From positions 1-64,000 of the forward strand of contig CAJBNH010000189.1 in the NCBI GenBank assembly GCA_903955385.1: DNA of 64,000 nt. The letters run 5' to 3'. How positions within the stretch are numbered: the first letter of the stretch is position 1; each line of letters starts with the position of its first letter. This document shows positions 26,366-35,492 of this stretch, one piece after another. The translations under genes were made by a program, and so were the position numbers. This DNA is from an uncultured Myxococcales bacterium. Its GTDB lineage: Bacteria > Myxococcota_A > UBA9042. A model generated the notes under the pieces. The model worked only from the letters and a program-made list of their open reading frames with translations. It did no database searches and was not told where the DNA came from.

Positions 26366-26394
26366 TTGAAGTCTGACCAAACTAGTCGTACTTT
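26366..26394 (+). promoter_or_regulatory. mrp promoter with an IscR-like dyad in its spacer
   Basis: TTGAAG (26366-26371) and TACTTT (26389-26394) are 17 bases apart, pointing to mrp. Inside the spacer lies GAC-CAAACTA-GTC (26375-26387). The GAC/GTC pair with seven bases between matches the core spacing of the E. coli IscR type 1 consensus (GACTRWWWWAGTC), whereas the outer arms match only partly. The dyad lies in the iscR-mrp divergent region, so it could control both directions. This is inference from pattern. Confidence 0.4.
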
Positions 26395-26460
26395 AGGGTC
26401 CCTCCGCCGGGTTGTCAACGCAAGGCGGATGCAGGCCCCCCACGAACAGGAGACAGCAGG

Positions 26461-27573
26461 ATGACGGCAACGGCAGATCAGGTGCGGGCGGCGCTCGCGA
26501 CGGTGGTAGAGCCCGACCTGGGCAAGGACCTCGTGGCGGCCCGGTTGGTGCGCGGCGTGGAGGTTTCCGACGGTACGGCCAAGGTGCGCGTGGCCCTGAC
26601 GACGCCGGCGCATCCGCATCAGGCGCAGCTGCGCCAGGCCGTGGATCAAGCCGTGCGCGGGGTTGCGGGCATTCGCGACGTCGAGCTGTCGCTGGCCGCA
26701 GACGCTCCCGAGGTGCAGCCCAAGCTCGGTCCGGTGCGTCACGTCATCGGCATCGGTGCGGGCAAGGGAGGCGTGGGCAAGTCGACGGTCGCGGTGAACC
26801 TGGCGCTTGCGCTCTCGCAGGCGGGCGCCAAGGTCGGCCTGCTGGACGCGGACATCTACGGCCCCAGCGTGCCGATCATGCTGGGACTTCGGGACGCAAA
26901 GCCCGCGGTGAATGCCGCGCGCAAGATCGTCCCGGCGGAGCGCTATGGCCTGAAGTGCATCTCGATCGGCTTCATGATCGATGAGGACACGGCCGTCGCC
27001 TGGCGCGGTCCGATGGTTGCGCGTGCGGTTACGCAGTTCATTGAAGACGTGGCTTGGGGAGAGCTGGATTACCTCATCGTCGACCTGCCGCCCGGCACCG
27101 GCGACATCATCCTCAGCCTCTGTCAGGCGATTCCGCTGTCGGGCGCCGTCGTGGTCACTACGCCGCAGGACGTGGCCTTCGCCGACGTGCTGCGCGCGGT
27201 CAAGATGTTCGGGATGCTCAACGTCGAGATGATTGGACTCGTCGAGAACATGTCGTACTTCCACTGTCCGGACAACGGCAAGGATTACCCAATCTTTGGG
27301 CCAAGCCACACCGCGGATCACGCCGAAAAGCACGGTCTGCAGCTGCTGGGGAAGCTGCCGTTGGACATGGCCGTGTCGCCAAACGCCGACGCGGGGCGCC
27401 CGATCGTGGTCGCTGAGCCGAATTCGCAGCAGGCGGCGATGTACCGAGAGATGGCGGGTCAGGTCGCGACCAAGCAGGCGCAGCTGGCGTTCGCCAAGGC
27501 TGAGAAAGCAAACGCGGGCAAGGGCTTCTTCACGACGCGGCCGGCCGGTGCTCCGGCTCCCCACAAGCCCTAG
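26461..27573 (+). CDS. mrp: Mrp/NBP35-family Fe-S P-loop ATPase
   Basis: The family carries Fe-S clusters to target proteins at the expense of ATP. An N-terminal MIP18-like domain (VRAALATVVEPDLGKDLV) is joined to the deviant Walker A GKGGVGKS at residues 101-108, followed by LLDADIYGPSVPIMLG and LIVDLPPGTGDIILSLCQ. The C-terminal region normally has a CxxC that binds the cluster between two subunits; here it reads ENMSYFHCPDNGK, with C269 but Asn272 at the second Cys. The start has AGGAGACAGCAGG in front. It is divergent from the isc operon, which fits a shared role. Whether it can still hold a bridging cluster is unclear. Confidence 0.9.
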   Translation: MTATADQVRAALATVVEPDLGKDLVAARLVRGVEVSDGTAKVRVALTTPAHPHQAQLRQAVDQAVRGVAGIRDVELSLAADAPEVQPKLGPVRHVIGIGAGKGGVGKSTVAVNLALALSQAGAKVGLLDADIYGPSVPIMLGLRDAKPAVNAARKIVPAERYGLKCISIGFMIDEDTAVAWRGPMVARAVTQFIEDVAWGELDYLIVDLPPGTGDIILSLCQAIPLSGAVVVTTPQDVAFADVLRAVKMFGMLNVEMIGLVENMSYFHCPDNGKDYPIFGPSHTADHAEKHGLQLLGKLPLDMAVSPNADAGRPIVVAEPNSQQAAMYREMAGQVATKQAQLAFAKAEKANAGKGFFTTRPAGAPAPHKP

Positions 27574-27576
27574 ACC

Positions 27577-30009
27577 TTACTCGTCGTCCCGGTCTTCCAC
27601 GGGCCTTTGCACCGGCGGCAGCGCATCCGGCGGTAGCACCGGGTCGTCTGCGGGCTCCAGCGCATCGTCTCGCACGGCCTCGGCGCCCACCTCGGGGTCC
27701 ACCGCAGGCGGCAGACCCGCGACCGGACCAGCGAGCACGTGCGGCAGGCGCGGCAGCGGGTGGACCGGAACGCGCTCCAGCCCGTCGCGCATGAAGTCCG
27801 TCCAGATCGGGACCGCAAGGGTGCCGCCCGAGCCTTTGGGCAGCGGCTTGCGGTCGTCGTGTCCCACCCAGATGCCCGCGCACAACTCTGCGGAAAAGCC
27901 CACGAACCATGCGTCGCGGCTGCCGTTTGAGGTGCCGGTCTTGCCCGCGACGGGACGCCCCACCTTGCTGGCGCCGCGGCCGCTGCCAGAGCGCACCACC
28001 TCACCCAGCATGTCCGTCAGGGCGCGGGTAACCTCGGGCTCAACCACGCGCACACCGGGTTCGCGGGCAGCCAGGAACAGGTCGCGGCCGGTGCGGTCGA
28101 CGATGCGGGTGACGAGGATCGGCGCGGCGACCCGACCCTCAGCTGCCAAGGTCGCATAGGCGTTCGTCAATTCCAGCAGCGACACGCTCGATGCCCCCAA
28201 CGCGAGCGGCAGGCCGACGGTCAGCGGGCTGTTCACACCGACGCGCTTGGCGAACGAGGCGACGCGCTCCGGGCCGACTTGGGCGGCCACAGCCACGGCG
28301 ATCGAGTTGATGGACTGGGCCAAGGCGTTGCGCAGCGAGTGCGCTTGGCCGTCGAAGTGGCCGCTGTAGTTGCGCGGCGTCCAGGCCCGGCCGGTCCCCG
28401 TGTAGGTGCGCTGTTCGTCGCGAAGCTCCGTTTCCGGAGTCACCATACGGGCTTCCAGCGCGGCGCCATAGACGAAGGTCTTGAACGTCGACCCCGGTTG
28501 CCGTCGGGCCAGCAACGCCCGGTCGAACGGGTGCAGCGTGAAGTCGTCACCGCCCACAAGAGCCCGCACCAACCGCGTCTCCGGCTCCAGAGCGACGAGA
28601 GCGACCTGCGGCCCCATCTCGGGCGACAGCAGGATCTCGCCGTCGCGTTTCTCGCGGACAGAGATCCGCAGCAGATCTCCGCGCTTCCACTGGGGCAGCT
28701 CGCCCGCGTCCCGTGGCGCCGGCACCGTGCCGGGCTGCGGCTGGGGCGATTTCGTCGGGTCCGGCACCCGGTATCGCTCCGCTGCCTCATACGGCAGCCA
28801 CCCTTGCGCCGTTCCCAGATCCAGCTGCCACGCCTTGCGTTTCTCATCCGCCCCGACCACCACGCCCAGCAGGACACGACCGGCGGCGGGCGTGGGTTGC
28901 TGCGACCGCAGGCGCGCCAGACCGTCGGCCAGTTCAACCTCGTTGGCATAGGACTTCAGCGGCTTGGCGCTCTCGTACTGCTTGTCCAGGTTCGTCAGCC
29001 CGGTCCGCACGGCAAGCTCGGCGGCCCGCTGCAGCTCGGTGTCCAAGGCGACTTCGATCCGCAACCCACCGTACAGCAAGGCTTCCTGATCGACCTTCCG
29101 CAGCACCTCGCGCCGCACGGCTTCGACAAACCACGGCCCCACGCGCTGGATCGGGTCGTGGCTGGCGGTCGGCAGCGGCTCGGCCTCCGCACGTTCGAGG
29201 TCCGCGGCGGTGATGTAGCCGTTTTCTTGCATCTGCTTGAGCACATACGAGCGCCGCGACCGAGCATTGTCCGGGTGTCGCAGCGGCGAGAAACGCGCGG
29301 GGCTGTTGATGATGCCCGCCAGCAGTGCCGCTTGGGCGACGTCGATCTCGCTGACGGAGCGGCCGAAGTAGAAGCGCGCCGCCTCCTCGACCCCATAGCG
29401 CCCGTGGCCGAAGTAGATCTCGTTGGCGTACAGCGTCAGGATCTCGTTCTTCTCCAAGCGTTCTTCAAGCTTTCGGGCCAACACCAGCTCTCGCAGCTTG
29501 CGCAGGACCGACTTCTCGCTGCTGAGGAATCGGGTCTTGGCAAACTGCTGCGTGATGGTCGACGCGCCCTGCTTCATCTTCCCGGTGGTCAGGTCGACCC
29601 AGACGGCGCGGGCGATACCGACGACGTCCAACCCCGGGTGGCTGAAAAAGGCCGCATCCTCTGCGCACACAAGGGCATAGCGCATGGTGTCGGGAATGCG
29701 TTCCTGCGGGACGACGGTGCGGATCTCTTCGCCGAACTGGGCGATCACCTCGCCGCCGGCTGCGTGCACCCGCGACGACTCCCGGGCGATCTGCCGGTAC
29801 GCTTGAAACGAGAAGACGTCGGGCAGACTTGCGTCGATCCACAGCCAGCCCAGCGCTCCCGCCCCAAGGGCCAAGGCGGTCAGCACAAGCAAGGTCGCGA
29901 AGATCCGGACGAAACACCCGACTTTCGAGCGTCCGACCGTACCAGCGGCGGGTACGCGGGGGCGCTCGACGGGCTTGGGCGGTGCAGGGCGTTCAGCGGG
30001 TGCAGTCAT
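27577..30009 (-). CDS. Class A penicillin-binding protein PBP1A
   Basis: The enzyme polymerises and crosslinks peptidoglycan at the inner membrane. After a Pro-rich cytoplasmic tail, one membrane helix (IFATLLVLTALALGAGALGWL) leads to the glycosyltransferase 51 domain with the catalytic Glu in CAEDAAFFSHPG, GASTITQQFAKTRFLS and RKLRELVLARKLE. The transpeptidase domain has GSTFKTF (SxxK, near residue 507), QSINSIA (SxN, near 564) and KTGTS (near 688). A Pro/Asp-rich tail follows. An OB-like insertion lies between the domains, as in PBP1A. ATG 30009 is two codons inside a GTG alternative. It converges with mrp, the two stop codons being only 3 bases apart, and sits downstream of the FHA gene. 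Confidence 0.93.
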   Translation of the reverse strand: MTAPAERPAPPKPVERPRVPAAGTVGRSKVGCFVRIFATLLVLTALALGAGALGWLWIDASLPDVFSFQAYRQIARESSRVHAAGGEVIAQFGEEIRTVVPQERIPDTMRYALVCAEDAAFFSHPGLDVVGIARAVWVDLTTGKMKQGASTITQQFAKTRFLSSEKSVLRKLRELVLARKLEERLEKNEILTLYANEIYFGHGRYGVEEAARFYFGRSVSEIDVAQAALLAGIINSPARFSPLRHPDNARSRRSYVLKQMQENGYITAADLERAEAEPLPTASHDPIQRVGPWFVEAVRREVLRKVDQEALLYGGLRIEVALDTELQRAAELAVRTGLTNLDKQYESAKPLKSYANEVELADGLARLRSQQPTPAAGRVLLGVVVGADEKRKAWQLDLGTAQGWLPYEAAERYRVPDPTKSPQPQPGTVPAPRDAGELPQWKRGDLLRISVREKRDGEILLSPEMGPQVALVALEPETRLVRALVGGDDFTLHPFDRALLARRQPGSTFKTFVYGAALEARMVTPETELRDEQRTYTGTGRAWTPRNYSGHFDGQAHSLRNALAQSINSIAVAVAAQVGPERVASFAKRVGVNSPLTVGLPLALGASSVSLLELTNAYATLAAEGRVAAPILVTRIVDRTGRDLFLAAREPGVRVVEPEVTRALTDMLGEVVRSGSGRGASKVGRPVAGKTGTSNGSRDAWFVGFSAELCAGIWVGHDDRKPLPKGSGGTLAVPIWTDFMRDGLERVPVHPLPRLPHVLAGPVAGLPPAVDPEVGAEAVRDDALEPADDPVLPPDALPPVQRPVEDRDDE

Positions 30010-30076
30010 CGCCACCGAGTGTAGGCGAGGACGCGGCCGCCCGCGAATCCTTCCATCGGTCCCCTTGTCGCGGGGT

Positions 30077-30859
30077 TCAGTCGGGCAGAAGGTCGACGCG
30101 GAACAGCAGCGTGCCGATCATCAGCTCGTCGCGGTTCTCGAACTCGAGCGGCAGATGCTTGGCACGCAGGAAGGTGCCGTTCAGGCTGCCCACGTCGGTG
30201 ACCTGGATCTCGCCGTCGACCACTTCCAGGCGGAGATGGCGGCCGCTCATGTAGCGATCCAGCGGGAACGACAGGTCGCAGTTCTCACGCCCGACGGTCA
30301 GCACCTCACCATCGGTCGACGCCACTCGTCCCGGCAGTCCACCCGCCAGCAGCTGGGTGACGTGCAGGTGCGGCGGCGGCAACGGCGTGCCGAAAACCTC
30401 GGCAGGGGCATCGGACGAGACGGTCTCTCCCGGCGCCCGGTCACCGAGTCGCACCAGCAGGTATTGCTCTCCGGCAAACAACACGGTGCCGGAAGGCACG
30501 CGGTCCGGTTCTCGGATTCTGTGGAAGCAGCCGCTACGGCCGGAAGCCTCGACCAGCCGCAAGGTAGTCCCGCGTCGCTCGAAGACGGCGTGATGCGTGC
30601 TGAGGATCGGGTCACTGGGAAAGGCCAGGTCGCCCGACTTGCCGATGACCGTGCGGCCTTGGGCCAGATCGTGGCGCGTACCCTCAGCCACCGCGCCGCG
30701 CAGCACAACAAGCCGGACCGTCCCGACAGCGGCAACGATGGGCGCGGGACCGCTGGGCGGAGGCGGCACAGCCGTGCGCAAGGCGCTGCCGCACCGACCG
30801 CAAAACTGGTAGGCCTCAGGCCAACTGGCACCGCAATGGCTGCAGACGATTTGGGACAT
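30077..30859 (-). CDS. Zinc-ribbon protein with two FHA domains
   Basis: At 260 residues, it begins with a zinc ribbon (C6, C9, C20, C23) and continues with two FHA folds. The second, near residues 165-245, has all key residues: VGRENCDLSF, YMSGRHLRL and VGSLNGTFL, so it should bind phosphothreonine. The first, near 48-140, is degenerate: VIGKSGDLAF has Lys in place of Arg and the NG turn is missing. It follows the large lipoprotein gene by 23 bases and precedes the PBP1A gene by 67 bases on the same strand, a likely operon. Together with a Ser/Thr kinase elsewhere in the window this suggests phospho-dependent control of the envelope, but the partner is not known. Confidence 0.85.
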   Translation of the reverse strand: MSQIVCSHCGASWPEAYQFCGRCGSALRTAVPPPPSGPAPIVAAVGTVRLVVLRGAVAEGTRHDLAQGRTVIGKSGDLAFPSDPILSTHHAVFERRGTTLRLVEASGRSGCFHRIREPDRVPSGTVLFAGEQYLLVRLGDRAPGETVSSDAPAEVFGTPLPPPHLHVTQLLAGGLPGRVASTDGEVLTVGRENCDLSFPLDRYMSGRHLRLEVVDGEIQVTDVGSLNGTFLRAKHLPLEFENRDELMIGTLLFRVDLLPD

Positions 30860-30882
30860 GGCGTGTTCCCGGTATGGACCGC

Positions 30883-32391
30883 CTACTTGGCGGCACCCTT
30901 GGCGGCTTTCTCCTTGTCGTGCGCGATCTTCTCGGCGGCGCGCTCTTCAGCATACGCAGCCAACACCTTGCCGCGACGGTCGAAGCTGTAGGCGGCGTAG
31001 TTCTTGCGCCACTTCGCCGTGTCCGCATCGATCTTGCCCTCGGCCAGCAGAGCGTCCTGCGCGCGCAGGTACTCGACCACCTCTGCGAAGACCGCGGCGA
31101 GGTCCGACACGCCCATGTTCGAGCCCACCGGCGGAACGATGATCGGATCGACCAACGCCTTGTCGTCCTTGCGGTAATTCTTCAGCAGCGCGAGCGAGGC
31201 ATCGTCGCCCAAGGTCGTCAGGCAGCGCAGGGCCAACACGCGCTCGATGACGCGGGGGCTGGCGAGCGAGGCCTCGAACAGCGGGCGGACCTTCTCGATA
31301 CCCAGCGGCTTGATGTCCATGGCGCAAAGGTCGGTCATCATCAGCTTCACGTCGCTGTTGGCGAGCTCTTCCAGACCGTAGTTGCGGTCATCCGGCAGCT
31401 TGGCCAGAACATCCTTCAGCCCATCCAACCCACTGTACGCAAGGAACATCTGCGCGGCCCACCAGCGGTCGTCGCAGTTCTTGCCGACCAGCAGCTTCGT
31501 AATGGCGGGCTTGAGCTTGTCGCCGCCCCAAGCTTCCTTGATCTGCGTCTTGGCCGAGGCACCTTCCGTCCACTGGATCGCTGCGGCAATCGCCAGCTTG
31601 GCGGCGGCCTGATCGTCCGGGTGGGCGCTGGCGCCGCGGGTCTCGTAAAGCTCGAGGAAGTACAGGAACCCATCGAGGCTGTCGGTGCCCTGAATGGCGG
31701 CCAGATCGCCCTCGGTGACCTTGATGTCCTTCTTCAGCTTGTGGTAGCGGCGCATGCCATCGATGAGCGCCTTCCTGGACGCCGGAGTCTTCAGCGCCAC
31801 CAGCATGCCCACCACGCCGTCGCGGGCGATGGCCTTGCTGAGCATGATCTCGGCGCCCGGGATGCCCTCCTCGCCCAACTGCTCGAGCTCCTCGGGACGC
31901 AGCTTCTGGCCCAGCTTGTCGGTGATCCGGGCAGCCTGATCGTCGATGCTCATGTCCGCAAATGCCCAGTCGGCGATCACCTTGCGGATCGCGGGCTTCT
32001 TGGCATCGGGAAGGACGCTGAGCATGTCGAACAGCACCCGCTTGGCGTGGCCCTGCTTCTTGACGTTGGGGTTCTCCAGCATCTTCTTCAGTGCCGGCTG
32101 CAGACCCAGCAGCACCTCAACCTGATCCTTGGCCTTGTTGGTCACGCGCAGTGCTTGCGAAGGCTGCCCACCCTCGTCGACCAGAACCTCGACGGCGCGG
32201 ACGCGCAGGCGCAGCTCGTTTGCGCTGTCGCCGACAAAGTTGGCCATCTCGTCCCAGCCGGCCTCGTTGTTGCTCCAAAGGCGGAAGTTCTCGTCGGGAT
32301 CTCCCTTGCCGCATCCAAGCGTGGCAGCGAGGGCCATCGTGGTGGCGAGGGCCAGGGCGACGGCACTCAGGCGAAAAGCGGTCGAGCGCAT
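30883..32391 (-). CDS. Large helical lipoprotein, HEAT-like
   Basis: The 502-residue protein has a signal peptide ending in the lipobox TLGC with Cys27, so it is a membrane-anchored periplasmic lipoprotein. The rest is almost entirely helical, with repeat-like segments (GWDEMANFVGDSANELRLRV, HAKRVLFDMLSVLPDAKKPA, VIERVLALRCLTTLGDDASL) that look like HEAT-type solenoid repeats, and a Lys/Ala-rich C-terminal end. ATG 32391 has AGGAG eight bases upstream; the frame extends upstream but without a signal peptide. It leads the unit with the double-FHA and PBP1A genes. I do not recognise a named family. Confidence 0.75.
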   Translation of the reverse strand: MRSTAFRLSAVALALATTMALAATLGCGKGDPDENFRLWSNNEAGWDEMANFVGDSANELRLRVRAVEVLVDEGGQPSQALRVTNKAKDQVEVLLGLQPALKKMLENPNVKKQGHAKRVLFDMLSVLPDAKKPAIRKVIADWAFADMSIDDQAARITDKLGQKLRPEELEQLGEEGIPGAEIMLSKAIARDGVVGMLVALKTPASRKALIDGMRRYHKLKKDIKVTEGDLAAIQGTDSLDGFLYFLELYETRGASAHPDDQAAAKLAIAAAIQWTEGASAKTQIKEAWGGDKLKPAITKLLVGKNCDDRWWAAQMFLAYSGLDGLKDVLAKLPDDRNYGLEELANSDVKLMMTDLCAMDIKPLGIEKVRPLFEASLASPRVIERVLALRCLTTLGDDASLALLKNYRKDDKALVDPIIVPPVGSNMGVSDLAAVFAEVVEYLRAQDALLAEGKIDADTAKWRKNYAAYSFDRRGKVLAAYAEERAAEKIAHDKEKAAKGAAK

Positions 32392-32581
32392 GGCAAGCTC
32401 CTGATGGGGTGACGCAGAGAAGAGTGGAAGGTGCACACAGAGTGGTCGTTCGGCAGTCGCACGGCGCACCGAACCGAAGGGCCATGGTAGTACGAAGCCG
32501 AAGCGAGGTAAACGCACGCCGCTCGGACCCGGAAGTTCACGAGGCGGCCGTCGGTTCTGCTCGCGAGTCCATCGAAGTCAC

Positions 32582-34288
32582 TCAGGATTCCAACGGACTC
32601 CAGGTCTGGGCGGGCTCAGGTGCACCGGCCAGCAGCCGCATTCTTCGTGCCGTGGCCACACGGTCCTCCAGCCGATCGAGCAGTTCTGGCAAGCCCTCGC
32701 GCGTCACCGCCGACGTATGCAACGCCCGATAGCGCCCGCCGATTTCGCGCACGGTGGCCGGGTCGTGCACGTCGTCGCACTTGTTCATCAGCACCAGCTT
32801 GGGTTTATCGCCCAGATCGTGGTCCGCAAGGATGCGCTCCACACTCTCCAGCTGCTGTTCGATTTGCGCGTGGCTTGCGTCGAGCACCAGCAGCAGCAGA
32901 TCGGCGGCGCGGGCCTCCTCGAGCGTCGCCTCGAACGCACCCAGCAGCTCCTTGGGCAAGTCGCGGATGAAGCCCACGGTGTCCGTCACAACGATGGGTG
33001 TACCTCCCGGCAGCCGGATGCGCCGGGCGGTCGGGTCCAGCGTGGCAAAGGCCAAATTCTCCGTAAAGATCGTGGACTTCGCCAGCGCGTTGAGCAGCGA
33101 CGACTTGCCGACGTTGGTGTAGCCGACCAGCGCCGCCAACGCGACCTCGGACTCGGTGCGCCCCTGACGTCGCACCGCCCGGCCCTTGGCCAACCGCTCC
33201 AGATCGTCCTCCAGCCGATGGACGCGGTCTCGCGCTCGGCGTCGATCGATCTCGAGCTTGGTCTCTCCCGGTCCCACGCCGCCGATGCCACCCGTCAGGC
33301 GCGACAGCGCATCATCGCGTTCTCCCAGGCGCGGCAGGGAGTACCGCAGCTGCGCCAGCTCGACCTGCAGCTTGCCGTCCTGACTGCGTGCGCGACTGGC
33401 GAAGATGTCGAGGATCAGCTGGGTCCGGTCCAGCACCTTCATGTCGGTCTGCTTGGAGATCCCGCGCATCTGGCTGGGCGTCAGCTCGCGGTCGAACACC
33501 AGCAGGGTTGCGTCCTTCTGCATCGCCCGCAGCGAGATCTCGGCCAGCTTGCCGGCGCCCAGCAGCGTGCGCGGGTCCAGCTCGCGACGGCGCTGAATGA
33601 CGCGCCCGACGACCTCCACGCGGGCGGTGCGGGCGAGCTCTTCCATCTCATCCAGACGATCTTCGGCGTCCGGCAGCGGCTCCGGTCCCACGTGCACCAG
33701 CAACGCCGTCTCGCGGGCGTTGACCATCCGGGCAGGCGCCCGTGAGCGCCCCAGCTGCGTCTCCAGCTCCCGCACCAGCTCTGCACAGTCCAGATCAAAG
33801 CCGTGCCAAGCCCGCCCGGGCCACGCGACGGCCGGCTCGACGCTGCGGTGCGGCTGGTCCTGACGGTCGGCCGCAAGGTGCCCGAGGAAGACGCAGTCGG
33901 GCTGGTCGCCGTCCAGTGTGATCGCGGCGATCAGGTCAAGACCCAACCGCACGAGATCATTCATGTCGTCGTCGCTGAGTCCCTCGCCTTTGAGGTGCAC
34001 GTGAACCAGACGCAGCCCGCGCAATCGACCCGAGCCCTGGCCCCAGCGACCAAGGTCCGGCAGCTCGATCTGGTGGTCGTCGCCGACGATGACGTGCGTG
34101 ACGTGGCCGCCGCGATCGATCAGCACGCCGATCTGGCGCTTCAGCCGCGCCGCCATGCCGGTCAGCCGCAGCACCAGAGCCTCGCTGGCCAGTTGCGTGG
34201 GGTCGGTCAGGTGATGGGCCAGACGCTCGATACCGGCGCGCTCGGCATGGGAAAGGCCGGTCAGGTTGCCGTGGATACGATTGGGCAA
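32582..34288 (-). CDS. hflX: Ribosome-splitting GTPase HflX with N-terminal extension
   Basis: HflX splits stalled or heat-damaged 70S ribosomes. The HflX domain begins near residue 190 ([14 protein letters not shown]) and holds the family signature [20 protein letters not shown] and [18 protein letters not shown]. The GTPase motifs follow: [14 protein letters not shown] (G1), [10 protein letters not shown] (G3) and MNKCDD (G4, normally NKxD). With the TTG start at 34288 (GGAG five bases upstream) the protein is 568 residues, about 140 more than E. coli HflX. The extra N-terminus is a folded-looking domain ([22 protein letters not shown]) seen in some longer HflX proteins. It starts 18 bases after the spike gene, implying a shared transcript. 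Confidence 0.92.
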   Translation of the reverse strand: MPNRIHGNLTGLSHAERAGIERLAHHLTDPTQLASEALVLRLTGMAARLKRQIGVLIDRGGHVTHVIVGDDHQIELPDLGRWGQGSGRLRGLRLVHVHLKGEGLSDDDMNDLVRLGLDLIAAITLDGDQPDCVFLGHLAADRQDQPHRSVEPAVAWPGRAWHGFDLDCAELVRELETQLGRSRAPARMVNARETALLVHVGPEPLPDAEDRLDEMEELARTARVEVVGRVIQRRRELDPRTLLGAGKLAEISLRAMQKDATLLVFDRELTPSQMRGISKQTDMKVLDRTQLILDIFASRARSQDGKLQVELAQLRYSLPRLGERDDALSRLTGGIGGVGPGETKLEIDRRRARDRVHRLEDDLERLAKGRAVRRQGRTESEVALAALVGYTNVGKSSLLNALAKSTIFTENLAFATLDPTARRIRLPGGTPIVVTDTVGFIRDLPKELLGAFEATLEEARAADLLLLVLDASHAQIEQQLESVERILADHDLGDKPKLVLMNKCDDVHDPATVREIGGRYRALHTSAVTREGLPELLDRLEDRVATARRMRLLAGAPEPAQTWSPLES

Positions 34289-34306
34289 GAGGACTCCGGG
34301 CCGGGG

Positions 34307-35104
34307 TCAGTTCAGCTCGATGACGGCGCCCTTCTCAGTCAGCTTGCCGCTTGCGGTGACGGTCATGTTCGACCCGGCCTTGATGTCGGTCGTCGAGCCG
34401 GACTCTTGCTTGATGCTCGCCGACGCCTTCACCACCAAATCCGTGCACTCCATCGTGATCGTCTTCTCGGCCTTGATCAGCATGTCGCCGGTCTTGCACT
34501 CGATGGTGATCTTCTTGTTCTTGGTGTCGATCAGGATGTAGTGCTCTTGGGTGTGGTCGTAGATCTCGATCTGGTCGACGCTGCCGCTCTGGTCCAGGGC
34601 GATCCAGTGGCCGTCGCGCTGCTTGGGGTCCTTTTCCTCGTCTTTGGCCTGGACGAGGTTCTGCAACACGATGCGCTCCGTCTTGTCGTCCTTCTTGTCG
34701 ACGAACTGCAGCATGTGGCCCGACCGCGAGCGGATGCTGCGGAACGAGTTCTTGCCGTCCTGTTCAGAGTTGGCGTGGATTGTGGTGTCGACCCCGTTCC
34801 ACAGCGAGCCGATGACGAACGGACGCCGCACGTCGCCATGCTCGAACGCGATCAGCACTTCGTCGTCGACCTCGGGCAGCCAGAACGCGCCGCGGTCCTT
34901 GCCCGCCATAAAGGTGGCGATGCGGCACCAGTTCGAGCGGAAGTCCTCGGCATCCTTGACGTCGGCGTAGTCCCCGCTCTCTGCGACCCACGGGTACTTC
35001 ACCTTGACGCGGTAGTGGCCGTCGGGGTCCTTGTTGTCGATCACGATGCCCACGACGACGCCCAGGACCTTGAAGGGTTCTCGCTTGACACGTTCCATCA
35101 ACAT
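34307..35104 (-). CDS. VgrG/gp45-like spike (baseplate assembly protein V family)
   Basis: The 265-residue protein has an OB-fold of the gp5/VgrG type at residues 10-110 (KVLGVVVGIVIDNKDPDGHY, VKVKYPW, WLPEVDDEVLIAFEHGDVRR, PFVIGSLWNG) followed by a repetitive beta region (HYILIDTKNKKITIECKTGD, GSTTDIKAGSNMTVTASGKL). This is the tip spike of contractile phage tails, type VI secretion and extracellular contractile injection systems. It lacks the long N-terminal gp27-like part of T6SS VgrG, so it resembles phage or eCIS spikes. No sheath, tube or baseplate gene is near it in this window, and it ends 18 bases before hflX. ATG 35104 or 35098 may start it. Confidence 0.85.
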   Translation of the reverse strand: MLMERVKREPFKVLGVVVGIVIDNKDPDGHYRVKVKYPWVAESGDYADVKDAEDFRSNWCRIATFMAGKDRGAFWLPEVDDEVLIAFEHGDVRRPFVIGSLWNGVDTTIHANSEQDGKNSFRSIRSRSGHMLQFVDKKDDKTERIVLQNLVQAKDEEKDPKQRDGHWIALDQSGSVDQIEIYDHTQEHYILIDTKNKKITIECKTGDMLIKAEKTITMECTDLVVKASASIKQESGSTTDIKAGSNMTVTASGKLTEKGAVIELN

Positions 35105-35492
35105 GGGGGCCTCTCCGGTTGGGGCGAGCGCGCGGCCTGAGGGTGCAGGTCGGCGTCGAGCCTAGCGAGAACCTCCAGTCGCTGCAACGCGGACCCTCTG
35201 GTGCCCGGAACCGTGGGGTCTGACTGCCCCATCCGTCGGCCCCGGCCGAAAGGGCCGCGTGGCGGTTGTGGGAGGGTTCGCAGCGGGCGAATTCGCCGCT
35301 TTCCGGGCCGCATGCCTTGACGCAAACGCTGCATGGCGGTATCTCGCTCGCGGCCCGGAGTCTGCCCTGCGGTCGGCTTCTCAGGCTTTCCAGTCTTCTT
35401 TCAGCGCAGCCCTGTCGCCGACCCGGGAAGTGTGGGGTCGCCTCCCGTTGAGTCGGGAGCGCACCCGGTCGGACGACCCTCGCGGAGCCGCC
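35105..35492. other. Divergent intergenic region before the nuo genes
   Basis: These 388 bases separate the spike gene from nuoA. They contain the nuoA promoter candidate at 35317-35345 and a CGGCCC/GGGCCG hairpin at 35237-35257. The remaining stretch shows no plausible gene, although several frames are open because of the high GC. Confidence 0.6.
35317..35345 (+). promoter_or_regulatory. Probable promoter of the nuo operon
   Basis: TTGACG (35317-35322) and TATCTC (35340-35345) are 17 bases apart, leaving a leader of about 140 bases before nuoA. The -35 matches five of six positions, the -10 three. Confidence 0.45.

Noticed and set aside
34307-35104. Spike gene as part of a prophage
   Set aside because: Neighbours on both sides are housekeeping genes with normal base composition, and no integrase, capsid or tail genes are present.
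35237-35257. CGGCCC/GGGCCG hairpin as a terminator
   Set aside because: Nine-base loop and no T-run; it lies between divergent genes where no transcript should end.
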